In this document: piece by piece, positions 42,530-54,389 of the stretch | Position numbering within the stretch: position 1 is the first letter of the stretch | Layout of the letters: each line of letters starts with the position of its first letter | Assembly: GCA_963971575.1 (NCBI GenBank) | Contig: OZ020611.1 | Span: forward strand, 148,826,419-148,890,418 | Length of the DNA: 64,000 nucleotides | Reading direction: 5' to 3' | Source: Liopterus haemorrhoidalis | Lineage: Eukaryota > Arthropoda > Insecta > Coleoptera > Dytiscidae | Position numbers and translations under genes: made by a program | The notes under the pieces: generated by a model | The model's database searches: none | What the model saw: the letters and a program-made list of their open reading frames with translations, nothing else | What the model was told of the DNA's origin: nothing

Positions 42530-42935
42530 AAGGTTATGCTGCCGTTCCTGTCACTTTTGTTTAGATTTCGATAAGAACAATATTTTCTAAAATTTGGAAA
42601 AAAGTACTCCAAATCCGTATTTTATACTTCTTTGACACCAATCTTGTATTGATTTTAAGGCAGTTTGGTTTTAAGAGAAATATCAGCACCACTTGCTATT
42701 AAAACTCTTATCAAAGAAGTGGTTGCTAATCTAAATAACAAGGAACTCACTGTTGCTTACCTGCGTGATCTTACTAAAGTATTTTACTGCGTTTGTCTCA
42801 TAACAGTTTATGCGATAAGCTGAATTGCTATCGAGTCTCAAAGAGGAATAAACCATTTATAGTAGTGAAATACTTACTTTTAAACACACTGTTAATAGTT
42901 AGAAAATACATTTCTAAAATAGAATCAAAAAACCA
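42530..42935 (+). pseudogene. LINE reverse transcriptase N-terminal motifs
   Basis: Plus-strand pieces IFSKIWKKVLQIRILYFFDT, RQFGFKRNIST, then AIKTLIKEVVANLNNKELT, RDLTKVFYC and SHNSLCDKLNCYRV read as RT motifs 0 to 2 and A of a jockey/CR1-like LINE (YRPISL..IFSKIFEK...QFGFR.G.ST...DLSKAFDCVSH..L..KL..YG). The catalytic motif A Asp-Phe (AFD) is changed to VFY. Frameshifts separate the pieces and the rest is lost. Confidence 0.68.
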
Positions 42936-43408
42936 TTTATCAATATATTTCTTATTAATTAGATTTATTAATTAAATACAAAACAAATCACAAAAAAAGT
43001 CGTTGAGATTTTTTAATTTAAATTTTACTATGAGGAAATTATTTAAATGTGGTTTTAAAAAAATTAATTCTTAGTACTCAAGTTAACGAATTAATTTGTG
43101 ATTAATTCGAAGTGATAATCAAAAAACTATTCTGATGTAATTATAGAAAAAATATTGTCCTAGACAACCAGCATTCTGGTGGTTTTTTACGCTTATTAAA
43201 CACCTGAAAATCTCTGATATGTGTGAAAATTCACACTTCAAATATTTTTTTTTTAGATCTCGAATTTAAATTTGTATTTTTTTCTTTTTTAGTAGTAATT
43301 TAGGCTTGTTAGCACTGGCTATTTTGTTAAATTATTTTATCTCAGCGCTCCTTTGTCGGTCAATTAAATCATAGATCTCTTTGTCATTTTCATTAAACCA
43401 GTCTTGAT
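42936..43408. other. AT-rich DNA with a two-copy dispersed segment
   Basis: 43073-43185 (CTTAGTACTCAAGTTAACGA, TAGAAAAAATATTGTCCTAG) resembles 52380-52480 in the same orientation. No gene. Confidence 0.5.
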
Positions 43409-43409
43409 G

Positions 43410-43543
43410 TTTTTATCGACCGCCAACGTATATAAGGGAGGTATTGTGATTTTACCGATTTTGACATTTCGAGATTTCGACGGATCTCCACGAATTAAAT
43501 TCCCCACGTAACGTTTTGACTATTTTTAGCATGATGTATGTCG

Positions 43544-43609
<66 letters not shown>

Positions 43610-44006
43610 GTACACGTGCAGAGCAAATTCGGCTAGAAGGATTTTTATGAAACTTCATATTTAAGCTTTTGAAATCAATGGCACAAGTTGATCAACTTTT
43701 GCTAAAAATCGGCTGACTATAAATGGGAGTTTACTCATGTCGACTTTAAGATTTTTGCGAATATTTAACAACAGAAAAATATTTAGAAAAAAATTATTTA
43801 AAAAAAGTTGCTATGAAAGCAATAATTAACAACTTTTATTTGAGACATTTTTTGATAAAAAAAAAAAAAATTTCAAAAATGTGTCAAAATTTTAATATCT
43901 CTGTTAGAAAATATTAGGCAAAGTTATTTCTACTCTGCTGCTAGAATGTATTTTATACAAATACTTTGTGATGGTGATCGGTCCTGTGGTGGCCACAGCT
44001 GATTTT
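43410..44006 (-). repeat. dispersed repeat family, copy 2
   Basis: Minus-strand copy of the family at 39112. It holds (GTCT)n at 43547-43610 on the plus strand in place of the octamer array. Confidence 0.85.
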
Positions 44007-44440
44007 CTCTTGTAGGGACTGAGTGATGTTTTTGGCATCATTAAAGGTTGTAGATGTCCAGTATCACCAGTGATTATTGGTACTAAGTTGATTTGAGGAT
44101 ATAGTTGATAAACGTTTTTCAATGTGGTTTCTAATTGATATTCAAAATCGGTAGTACCTTGTTTATTAGCCTTCTATATGGAATCTTTAATTCTAATTTT
44201 AGTTTAGCTTTTACAAAATGGGAAGTAGAAAAAGTAAAAATTTGGCAAATACCACCAAAGAAATTTTATCAAATAATACCAACAAGGAATGAAAAATATT
44301 TAAATCCCTTAGATTTCATTATGTAATAGGTTGATGCATAAGGTTGTGGCGTTTTTGGTTTCCAATGCAAGAATGCTTTTTATTGCTTCCAAAGCAATAT
44401 TAATAAAATGTATTGTAAGATACTGTTATCAAATTGTATG
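44007..44440. other. no gene recognised
   Basis: A frame at 44135-44326 has no homology. Confidence 0.45.
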
Positions 44441-44661
44441 TAATGGCCCGGTTACACGATGCCAGTAACTTGCACCAGTCACTGGCATAGACGTACATGC
44501 CAGTACTAGTGCAAGTACTGGCACTAGTAACTCATGCCAGTCAAGTAAATAGAAACCGATCTTATTTACTGGCACAAGTAGCCGTGCAAGTGACTGCTAA
44601 AAATGGCCGCCATGAACAGTTGGTTTCTTCTCGCTGATAAAAAACGTTAAATATACTTAAA

Positions 44662-44872
44662 ATGTCTATAACAAAGTGGCACCACAAGTTAATTTGTGAT
44701 TTTATATAGGGAGCATGGGAGCTTGTGGGACGCAACGTTAAAAATTTATAGAAATAAGTATACTCGGGATGCTGCAGTAATCAAGTTAGCAAGAGTCATG
44801 GACATGAGGATTTTAATGCCGTGGAAGAAAAAAATTAAATTAAATCCCTTAGCACAACATACCACCAAGAAG
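44662..44872 (+). pseudogene. MADF-domain fragment in second Harbinger-like element
   Basis: Starting at ATG 44662 one frame gives MSITKWHHKLICDFI and a stop. After a one-base shift the sequence continues LWDATLKIYRNKYTRDAAVI, KLARVMDM and MPWKKKIK. LWDxxLKxYRNKxxRxxA is the MADF signature also seen at 1543-1764. The frame is then cut by the repeat insertion at 44893. On the far side (46060-46200) basic phrases continue in another frame but are not clearly MADF. Confidence 0.5.
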
Positions 44873-44892
44873 TAACGAAAATAAAAAAAATA

Positions 44893-45390
44893 AAAATCAG
44901 CTGTGGCCACCACAGGACCGCCCGCCATCATAAAGTACTTGTATCAAATACATTCTAGCAGCAGAGTAGAATATTTATCACGACCATGGAAAACTTATTT
45001 TTCGTTTTATCAAAAAACGTTTCAAATAAAAGTTATTAGTTATTGTATTTATAGCAATTTTGTTAAATAATTTTTTTCTAAATATTTTTCTGTTGCTAAA
45101 TATTCGCAAAAAAATTAAAATCGACACGAGTAAACTCCCATTTCTAGTCAACCGATTTTTACCAAAAGTTGATCAACTCGTGCCATTGACGGCAGAAGCT
45201 TAAATATGAAATTTCATACGGACGGACAGACAGACCGACAGAAATCATGCTAAAAATTAGTCAAAACGTTATGTAGGGACCTCAATTCGTGGAGATCCAT
45301 CGAAATCTTGAAATGTCAAAATCGGTATGATCACAAAACCTCCCTTATATATATTACATATATTATACATATATTGGCGGTCGGTAAAAA
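44893..45390 (+). repeat. dispersed repeat family, copy 3
   Basis: Plus-strand copy, CAGCTGTGGCCACCACAGGA to TTGGCGGTCGGTAAAAA, with only a short GACGGACAGACAGACC tract where copy 1 has the octamer array. Pairs head to head with copy 4. Confidence 0.85.
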
Positions 45391-45494
45391 GCAGTTCACT
45401 CGGGTATGGAAGTGTCAGGTATCCTTTTATTTGGTACATGCGCCAAAATTTCTTCTGAGTTATCAATTAATTCTTCTTAAATCATTTTGATATG

Positions 45495-46014
45495 TTTTTA
45501 CCGACCGCCAACATATATAAGGGAGGTATTGTAATCATACCGATTTTGACATTTCGAGATTTCGATGGATCTCCTCGAATTGAGGTCCCACGTGTCTGTG
45601 TACACGTGCAGAGCAAATTCGGCTGAAAAGGATTTTTATGAAACTTCATATTTAAGCTTCTGCTATCAATGGCACGAGTTGATCAACTTTTGGTAAAAAT
45701 GGGTTGACTAAAAATGGGAGTTTACTCGTGTCGATTTTAAGATTTTTGTGAATATTTCACAACAAAAAAATATTTAGCAAAAATGTATTGAACAAAAGTT
45801 GCTATAAAAGCAATAACTAACAATTTTTATTTGAGACATTTTTTGATAAAAAGAAAAAATTTTTTCATACTTACATGTAACGTTTCCATGGTCATGATAA
45901 ATAATATTTCTGTTAGTCAAAATTTTAGGCCAAGTTATTTCTACTCTGCTGCTAGAATGTATTTTATACAAGTACTTTATGATGGCGGTCGGTCCTGCGG
46001 TGGCCACAGCTGAT
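45495..46014 (-). repeat. dispersed repeat family, copy 4
   Basis: Inverted relative to copy 3 with a 104-bp spacer, so 44893-46014 is an inverted repeat of about 500-bp arms. It has lost most of the microsatellite and its flanks. Confidence 0.85.
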
Positions 46015-46556
46015 TTTTTTTTTTTTTTTCATAAATGCAGTTTTATGCGGAGATTAATTTTTGTTTACAGGTGCGAAAGACGTATGCAACATAAAATTAG
46101 GTTAAACATCGAAAATAGGCGCGTTAAAAAGACGGTTTTACTCATAAAAAATAATTGGAAGCATCCACATTTTGCAGTGTGCCACGGATTCTTTGCAAGT
46201 TTACTTTAATAAGTTACTGGCATACGTGTAAATGACTAAACGACTTGTGCAAGTACTGGCACAAGTACATCTATTTGGGTAATGAAATAAATTAATAGAT
46301 TAATTGCTGCTCATTAAAATAAGCAAGTTATTTTGCAGTACGGCATCGGTTGGCCATTGTTAGCAAAAGGGAACAGAGGAGGTTATCTGTTTCTTGGTGT
46401 GGAACGTTCTATCTCGTATGGTGTATGCACCATACGTAGCCCAGTTAGATTACTTTATATTCCGAACATTCCAACATCACCTAACTTATACGCTGTTCAA
46501 AGCAGTCGAATAGGTCCTAAAAGCATTGACGACGTTACGAGTTAAATCCACTTTGT

Positions 46557-46740
46557 TGGTCTTCGTAGCGTAGAGGAAGCAACTCTACTTTACAGGCCAA
46601 AGATCTCGGATTCGAATTCTGCTCGAGGCATGGATGTTTGTTTTCATATTTATCGTGTTCTGAATAGTTCGGCAAATCATAAAATAAAATAGCTGCTGGC
46701 CAAATGGATAACTCCAAGGCCAAATCATAACGAAAAACCG
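46557..46740 (+). mobile_element. tRNA-derived SINE
   Basis: A box TAGCGTAGAGG (46566-46576) and B box GGATTCGAATTC (46608-46619) are 31 bases apart, as in tRNA genes. A tRNA-unrelated body (GTGTTCTGAATAGTTCGGCA, AAATAGCTGCTGGCC) follows. The tail is not a clean poly(A) and target duplications were not found. Confidence 0.65.
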
Positions 46741-46867
46741 GTTTTTTTTTTCGTGTTAGAAGTCATCATATTACCGACAGATGGAACAAAATCTTTTAAA
46801 ATAATGACATATTAAAATATAGCATATCTATATAATATATATATATACACATATATATATTTAAATC

Positions 46868-47942
46868 GCTCCATCACCAAGTACCTAAAAGCCTCCACTT
46901 ATCCTGGAATCTTCAAAAAAGCCTTGGAGACAACAAACCATTACAAAAATTTCACTGCCATATTTACTGATGGATCGAAAATAAATAGAAAAACTGGGCG
47001 CCCGCGTTTATAATAAAATCAGAACAACACCTATACCACTTACCATCAACGACAAGTGTATATAAGTCAGAACGTTCAGTATCTTAAACGCAACATAATA
47101 TATCGAGGAAAATGTAGAAAACCACAAATACATTATGCAAACAAATTCGCACGAGATCAAAGAAGTCCACACGAAAAACCCGTTTATTCAAGACGTCCAA
47201 AAATATATGCATAATGATATTATTGAAGGAAAATAGATTGCTATCTCATGGATCCCCTCCCACGTTGGTATCAAAGAAAATGAAGAAGCAGGGCAGGCGC
47301 AACTTCAGCTATAAACAAAAATTTGTCAATTATACCCATAGATATTTCATAACCCATATTAAAAATAAATTGATTTTATACTGGAGCACATTAAGAAATC
47401 ATTTCAGTCAAATAAAAGAAAACTTCAGCTATTAGTAAACCCATACAAATAGGAGAGATCAGATTGATATTACGCGACTCCGATTAGGCCACACAATAGC
47501 TACCCATAAATATATTACTGAGAAGGAAAATCCCACAGAATTCCAGAACTGCAAACCAAGGTTAGATGTTAAACATATAAACATCGACTGTCCTAAATAT
47601 CAAGCTATGATGTTAAGATGTCAGATCCCGATATTAATCAAAGAAGTTCTAAGCAACAACGCAGATCATCTCTTCAATCTACTAAATTATCTAAAATCAA
47701 TTCATTTTTTCCCCAAAATTTAAAAATATTGCAAATATGTACCAGGGGTCAATAGCTGAGCTGCTGACGCCCCTTAAACATCAAATAAATAAAAAAAAAT
47801 ATTTTTAAATGCACCGATTTAAATTGTACCTATTCTTAATATTTAAGCTTGTACTTAAAACCTTCTGTAAAATCAATGTACCGTGGATTCAATGTTTGTG
47901 ACTGATGCTCCTGAATTTTTTAAATAATAAAAAAAAAAAAAA
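46868..47942 (+). pseudogene. LINE RNase H domain to poly(A) tail
   Basis: Plus strand: FTAIFTDGSK (46958-46988; first RNase H Asp), NPFIQDVQKYMHNDIIEGK, WIPSHVGIKENEEAGQA (last RNase H motif with the catalytic Asp region altered), then RLRLGHTIATHKYITEKENP and KHINIDCPKYQAMMLRCQIP, the cysteine/histidine C-terminal domain of I/jockey-type LINEs. Frameshifts and a stop interrupt it. The 3' UTR contains AGCTGCTGACGCCCCTTAAA and ends AATAATAAAAAAAAAAAAAA at about 47925-47941, a retrotransposition tail. Confidence 0.78.
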
Positions 47943-49585
47943 CATCAAAAGGAGAAGTAGTTATACTGTATATCTAAAAACTTTGTAGCTTGCTTGGCCA
48001 ACAGCTGTAAAATCTTTTGGATTTCTTTGGAAATTTTCGCTTCTCTCTATGTTAAAATCATTTACTTCTAAGATCCTAATTGCATTATAAATGTCCTTAA
48101 ACAATGGAATTATTTAGTGTTTTCACAGTTCCTTGACGGGCAACAACATCAGGCTCTTCGTCTTCATCATTTATTTTGACCTTCATTTCGATCTTCTCTG
48201 GTAATCTCCGTAGTGTGGGTCTGGACCAATTTATTCAAACGACTATTCGTTTATATTCTTCTTTTTTTTTTTAAATCGCGTTATATCGAAAAACCATGAA
48301 ATGAGGAACAAGTGCAGGATATTTCTTAACCCCCCCCCCAAGCTTACAAGACAAAATCGTTTTATACGGATAGGCAGGCATAGACCGGGACCTACATTTT
48401 TGATCCGGCAAAAAACGTCCAAAATACAAAAAGGACTTTACCTTTCGGATTCAAGTAATGACTTAAAAAAGATCCATTTCTAAAATGCTAGTGATGTCCT
48501 AAGAAATAAATGTCCTAAGCTCTAAAATTCAAGAGAAGGAGTAAAAACCCCAAGTGTGTTTCTTAAAAACACTAAAAACACGTTTTTTTTTTAGTGCTTC
48601 GGAGGGGATTAAGCCCTTTCACCCCCCATGGTTACGCGATTAGATACCTATATTTTTGTAAGATTGTTGTAAGTGCATGGTGTTGTTTTAGAATCACTGA
48701 ATGAAACTGGTTCATAATGGCCATTAATAATGGCACAGACAAAGCACATACAAACCTCTTAATAACCGATATGTCTTCCTGTGGGCTGCCCCACGCTCTT
48801 TGGCCCCCGATAGCCGCTGGTTCTCCACCGGATGATTTATTGAAAACTGTTTATAATGAAGTTCGTACTTAAAGACAGCATACATGCCTGGACACGTAAG
48901 GCGGCAGAAATTAATATAGCTGGATATTTTTCGCTAATAAAATTATTTTGTTGGCTCTTATATGTGGGTAGGTCCGCTGTTGGAAACTTTGGATTTATAT
49001 TATACATGTTCGAAGATATATGTTTTATTTTAATCACTTTACCTTCCATGTTAATTAATAATTTATTTTTTATATATAGGCGTATTGTGAAAATTTATTA
49101 ACATGCATTCTTACAAAATAAATTAGAAAAATAAAGAATTTATTAGTTTATTAATTATTTTTAAGACATTCGACGAGCACAGATATATTTTGTAAAAAAT
49201 AATGTATTAATTTTAAGTAAAAAAATACACGATGTATCTTTCAGGTAATAGAAAATAATAAAAATTATGAATTAATATATTTATTTATATATTAACTAAT
49301 ATGTTTCTTTCTATTTTACGAATATCCCTAGAAATAATACAGCCAACGAACCATCGATGTGCGGTGGTGAATTGGCACAGGTTTTTCATAGACGACGCCA
49401 TCCTTTGACCGAAGTCACCCATGATCAAGATCTTGTCCTAATATGATATGGGGAGTGCTACCTAAAGTTTTAATATTTAATTAATTATTTCCGTTACAGC
49501 AAAAATATTTATAATAAAAAGAGGGAGAGGAAATAAAACTACGAAGTATGTACGCGTTCTGCAGCCAGAATGCTTCCTACAGGTA
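47943..49585. other. no gene; one repeat remnant
   Basis: 48420-48640 carries the ATTCAAGTAATGACTTAAAA / CTAGTGATGTCCTAAGAAAT words of the family at 37970 and ends GGGGGGTGAAAGGGC on the complement, resembling a hAT-type end. The rest is unrecognised. Confidence 0.45.
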
Positions 49586-49870
49586 TAGTCCATTCAAACC
49601 TTAGAATGCACTATTGCTCTTATGGGAAATGGGAGCGGCGTTGCCAAATGTTGTAAAAATCTTTTGTTGATAATTTATTGAAATTAAATAGAAAAAATAT
49701 CAGGGAAAATGAATAACCATTTGTATAGCGTTTTCAACGATCAGCGCGTTTTACAGCTGGAAACCTAGCCAAGAAAGAAAAAGATTGTACTATTGGGATA
49801 ACTCATTAGAGAGTATGAAAAAGAACTACTCCATTTGCCCAGTACTGCACTCTAATGCTTAAACGGACTA
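49586..49870. mobile_element. TA-flanked MITE
   Basis: TAGTCCATTCAAACCTTAGA and complement of right end TAGTCCGTTTAAGCATTAGA are inverted repeats; TA on each side (49584-49585, 49871-49872). 285 bp, non-coding; Tc1/mariner superfamily by target site. Confidence 0.8.
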
Positions 49871-49974
49871 TATATCAACTGTCTGTTTTCAAAACTCTGT
49901 AGATTTCTTTGATCGTAACAGCAAGTTTCATATCCATAAAACATCACTGGTTTTAGAACTGTAAACAATGTCTT

Positions 49975-50650
49975 AAATTGAATAATAATAATAATAATGA
50001 CGCTTGTCAAGACCTGACAAACCCCATAATAATGATAAGTATATGGTACGATTTAAGCAGATATGGAGATCTTGTCTGTCTGGCAAGAATAAGATCGCTG
50101 CCACAAACATGCTTTGCTGTCCCATTAATATCATACACTTTTGGTGTGATGAAATGGAATGTTGATGATCTTAAGGTTCTCGACAGGATAACCAGAAAAA
50201 TCATGAACATCAACCAACGTCTTCACCTGATATCTTCTATGCAGCGCATTTACCTCCCTCGTCAAAACGGGGGTCAGGTATTACTTAATGTGGAGTGTTC
50301 AATGCACGACCGATTCGTCCTGTTAGCTCACAGTATCCTCAGAAGTCAGAACCTACTATTACAGTTTGTTAGTGAGCACGAATTTAGTGGTAAAGGGTCG
50401 TTTCTTTACCAGGCAGCGTAAAGAGCACCAACGAGATTAACCTGGCAGACTTGAGTCCCGGTAGAGAAAACTCTGGAGTACAACTCTCTCGGGAGGAGTG
50501 CAACAGAATTGCCAGTTCGGTGAAACGAGGGGAGATAGATGTGTTGACAAGAGAACACATGGGTAAAAGTGTGCACTCTGTGTTCTTCAAACATATTAAA
50601 AGTATAGAGTTGACCACCGAACTCACGTTCTCGTTTCTAAAGTCTACCGG
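49975..50650 (+). pseudogene. LINE RT C-terminal region
   Basis: The first frame (49978-50420) reads FAVPLISYTFGVMKWNVDDL, KVLDRITRKIMNINQRLHLI and QRIYLPRQNGGQVLLNVE, matching the LINE pattern YAVPVLSYTFGVIKW...DL..LDRK.RK.....R.HHP.S..ERLYLPR..GGRGL. A stop and shift lead to the second frame (50451-50640): EHMGKSVHSVFFKHIKSI, where this LINE class has its H-G-x-F helix. The N-terminal (ACQDLTNPIIMIS) is unrelated flank. No catalytic RT motifs remain. Confidence 0.68.
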
Positions 50651-51428
50651 TTCCGAATATTCGAAACCGGATATCCGGAACCGGGTTGCTCTAAAATTTC
50701 GTATTCGGTTATACTCAAACACAAAAATAGGGTACCCGTAATCGGTCTCGGTTCCAGTATTGTCATTATGTCAGCACTAGTCCGTATGCACTAAATTTTA
50801 ATACGTTAGTGTATGCTGCATCCCAAATTTTAAAATGTGTATAAAAGCGAGCAGAAATAAGCAATTCTTCAATAATCGTAGCGTAGAAATCGTATCAAAG
50901 AAATTACAATGTTTTACAAAAATTACAAAAATTCATATATAATGGTAGTAAATTACAAACAGCTGGAAAGCCTGAGGGATTGTATTACTGTATATATTAC
51001 AATCTTTAAATTTTCCACATATGGCTTCATGGATTTTCCAGATGACGTTTGATTATCTGGAATTAGGATAATATACATTCTTTATAATTCTTTCGTAAGA
51101 AATGCCTTCGGCAACATTTTGAAGCTTTAATTTTCTACAGTTTGAAGAAACTATATAATTCTGACAATAAGTATGAGTTCATTTGTTGTGTAAAATAAAT
51201 CATTCTCATCATTTACGCAATACATGCAGTAGAAGGAAAAATAAATTTAAATAAAAATTAAAACCATTTAATGTTCAAGTATCAATTTGGAATTAAGTAG
51301 CTTTGGTGAATCGAATACGAGTAGAGGTGAAAGTAACAGCCATAAAATATTAACTTATAGTTTCCAGACTCAGACTCAGAATAGATATACGAGAGATGAT
51401 CAATAAATAAGGTTTCCAACTGTATAAC
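50651..51428. other. no gene recognised
   Basis: CCGGTTCCGAATATTCGAAA / CGGATATCCGGAACCGG words around 50650-50750 are locally self-complementary. Otherwise AT-rich and unremarkable. Confidence 0.45.
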
Positions 51429-51430
51429 TA

Positions 51431-52330
51431 CACTACCGCCCAAAAGTATTTGCCCATAATTTATTACATAAATGAAAAATCATAATTATTAAATTTTCGA
51501 CTTATCTATGTATGTGTTCACTTCTGTTATTCTTGATAAGTGTTTCGCAAAGCGTGGACATCCTATTTAACAATTTAACAAAAGTATCCGTTGAAATTTT
51601 ACACCACTATTCTTGCAAAATCTTTCACAGATGTTCTTTAGAAGTGCGGCACACTTTTCTCACCTTTCTGTCCATTTCATCCCACAATAATTCTATGGTG
51701 TTCAGATCAGGGGACTATGGCGGCCGAACCATAACTTTTATCACTCCTTTAGCAGACAATATATCCAAGTAATTCTGCAGAGCTTCAAAGACTGTTTAGT
51801 ATCAAGAACAGTCCAAGAACATCTAGTCTAAATAGTAACATTTGATTTTCCAGGATATCCCGATATTGCTCTTTTTTAAAATTATTCCTTCAATTTTATG
51901 AATATTGATAACTGCATCGTAACCAGAACAACCTACATCAGCTCAGAACCACCACCATGTTTCAAAGAAGGATGACCATTGGTCAGATGTTATTTTATCT
52001 GCTGATCTGAGAACGAAGACTTGATGGGATACAAATCTTCAAATTTGGACCCGTCACTCCAGAGAACCGTCTTCCAGTCTTCAAGTGCCCAATTTTTCTG
52101 TTTTTTTGGCCATTGCGTCCTCTTCAGTCTGACGATTCGTAACAAGGGTTTCCCTACAGCTACCCTGCCATGAATTATCTAGTCTTCGTTTCAGACTAAC
52201 TTCTTAGTTGATAGACTAACTTCTTTCGGTCCCTCCAGATTTAACTGCTCTACTACACTACCAAGGCCGACATTTCTGAAACTCACAGTTGTGAATGGTT
52301 TTGAACTCAGATACGGCTACTAAATAATAA
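51431..52330 (-). pseudogene. Tc1-like transposase remnant
   Basis: Minus strand, from about 52300: QKCRPW, SLKRRLDNSWQGSCRETLVT, EEDAMAKKTEKLGT, then LEDWKTVLWSDGSKFEDLYP (first DDE Asp), LTNGHPSLKHGGGSELM, KKSNIGISWKIKCYYLD, and PPSPDLNTIELLWDEMDRKVRK at 51740-51675 in pieces (the last catalytic residue region PxSPDLNPIExLWxxxxR), with LLNRMSTLCETLIK. At least six breaks. One terminal sequence CACTACCGCCCAAAAGTATT with TA at 51429-51430 is the Tc1-type 3' end; the other end is missing. Confidence 0.78.
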
Positions 52331-53124
52331 TAAATGAACACTTTTTCATTTTAATTTAGTGCAGTGTATTAATTGAAAGCTCTTAGTACTCAAATCAACG
52401 AGTAAATGTGATTATCAAAGAACTAGTGATTTTGATGTGAATATAGAAAAAATATTGTCGTAGACATTTAATATTCTGTTGGCATTTTTCAATTAGTAAA
52501 TACAATTTTTTAAAATAATATCTTATTTATTTAAATACAGACTTAAAAACGATATGTTAATATTAAAATATCATAAATCCATAATCATTGTAATCTACAA
52601 TTTAAGATATTCAACTGTGCAACTCTAAAGAAAAAAATAAAAACATTTTAAAACTGAACAGCTGTATTTAGTTGCATTATTTGTGTCCGAAAGCCTGTAC
52701 AGATTTCGCAAAATGGTGGAGTGAGACAGTATAGATTAATAAGATACTGGATGCTTTTTAGTTATACATTTATTTTACATATTTAATTGTAATTACAGAT
52801 ACTAGAATATTTTACTCTCAGTTTCTAGATTGAGTATCGGTTATCGATTTTTAAGGCTCTTCTTTTTTTGTCCGTTCCAACGCCGTCTTCTAGAGCAATT
52901 TCCCAACAACTCAGACAACCCTTCCACAACATCTAATTTACAGACAAGACCAACTCTATATTTATTTATAATTTATTGCTATTATCAGCCTAAAATCTTA
53001 CCTAATCTGAGTAAATTAAATAAGAAAATTCGTGATACTTAATCTTTACTATTTTGTCTTATTGCATACTCATCGTACATCATATTCCCAGAAATTGATT
53101 AGCTTTTATTTTCTGCCTGATACT
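52331..53124. other. no gene; segment shared with 43.1 kb
   Basis: 52380-52480 matches 43073-43185. No coding homology in the rest. Confidence 0.5.
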
Positions 53125-53874
53125 TGGCTTTTTCCAGATTCTTGACTTTCAGTATAGTGATAATCATCATGATTAATCAGCCGCTGCATTCCACTGTTGG
53201 ATATAGGTCTCCCTTTGCATATCTCGTCATCATTTTAGCGAGTAAGTTATCCTCCGCAGCTTCATTTATTTGCCCAAGGTTTCCATAGGACGTCACTCCG
53301 TTTATTGCAACGTCTATCTTCTGTTCTGATAAGGTGTCCTGCACATCTCCATATAATTATAGCTGCAATTGTAGCTATTTTCACAAGGATGTTTGTTAAT
53401 AGTACAGGGTGTCCCAGCCAAGTGGATCACCATTGCTATCTTTCTTAATATTATAAATAGAGATTCGGTTAAATTGACAAAGTTCGAGTATTTTACATAG
53501 GAAATATTAAGACAGAGTCAAAAATATTTTTAGATGTTTCATTGACCAGATATTTTGAAAATGAACATTGTTTTAAATGAAATACCCTGAATATTGTTAG
53601 GCCATTGGAACAACGATTTTTTTTTTGTCTTTATAAAAAACTAAACATGTTTATAATGAAAATTTTTTAATAACGGAGATATCAACGTTAAAAACTTATA
53701 AAAATAGTACGATTAAAATCTTATATATAATAAAAACAAAAGTAAATATTACCAAGTATTTTGGTTACAAATATTGTTCGAACAAATATCCATTATTGTT
53801 TAAACACAATGTTATTCTTTATTTTATGTTTCGCATTACATTGCGTAACATATTTTTTGAAATTTAGCGAGAAA

Positions 53875-54285
53875 ATACGCATGCTTGGAATTCTACGAGA
53901 TAGAGCCGTATTTCTATGAAGAAAATTTGACTACTGTAAAGTATTTAGATTTTTTGGAAAATAGTTTTCAAGATTTATTTGACGATGTGCCCATAGCTAA
54001 CAGAATTAATTTGAAGTATTTTCAACATGATGGTGCACCTGCACATAATGCCTATCTTGTAAATAATTAATTACAAAATAAATATTACGACAAGTGGATT
54101 GGTACTAATGGACCTATTAACTGGCCTGCTAGATCTCCTGATTTAACATCTTTAGATTTTTTGTTTGGGGATTTCTGAAAAATACAGTCTATAGAGATCC
54201 AATCAATAATTTAGACGAACTAAATAATAAAATATCTCTTGCAGCAAAATTTCTAAAAATATGTAACGTAATGTAATGAGAAACA
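53875..54285 (+). pseudogene. Tc1/mariner-superfamily transposase C-terminal half
   Basis: Plus strand: IEPYFYEENLTTVKYLDFLE, LKYFQHDGAPAHNAYLVNN, stop, then KWIGTNGPINWPARSPDLTS, LDFLFGDF, stop, and NTVYRDPINNLDELNNKI. FQHDGAPAH carries the second catalytic Asp and WPARSPDLTSLDFxxWG the third, as in the same transposase type at 60750-61118. Two in-frame stops; the helix-turn-helix N-terminus and first Asp are deleted. Lies between the long TIRs. Confidence 0.85.
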
Positions 54286-54389
54286 TAAAAAAAAAGAATA
54301 AGATTGTGTTTAAAAAGTAATGGATATTTATTCGAACAATATTTGTAATCAAAATACTTGGTAATTTTTACTTTTGTTTTTATTATATA

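Larger units (their letters stand above)
44444..46279. mobile_element. PIF/Harbinger-like element split by a repeat pair
   Basis: TAA lies at both edges (44441-44443 and 46280-46282). The left end GGCCCGGTTACACGATGCCA is followed by many TGCCAGT / ACTGGCA / CTTGCAC words to 44600. The right end (46205-46275) has the same words (TTACTGGCATACG, TGTGCAAGTACTGGCACA) in inverse order. A MADF fragment lies inside, as in the element at 1293-2022. The repeat-family copies at 44893-46014 are a later insertion. Right TIR is weak, so the exact end is uncertain. Confidence 0.55.

Noticed and set aside
48837..49101. Overlapping 70-80-codon frames on both strands
   Set aside because: No domain, AT-rich, no splice or promoter context.
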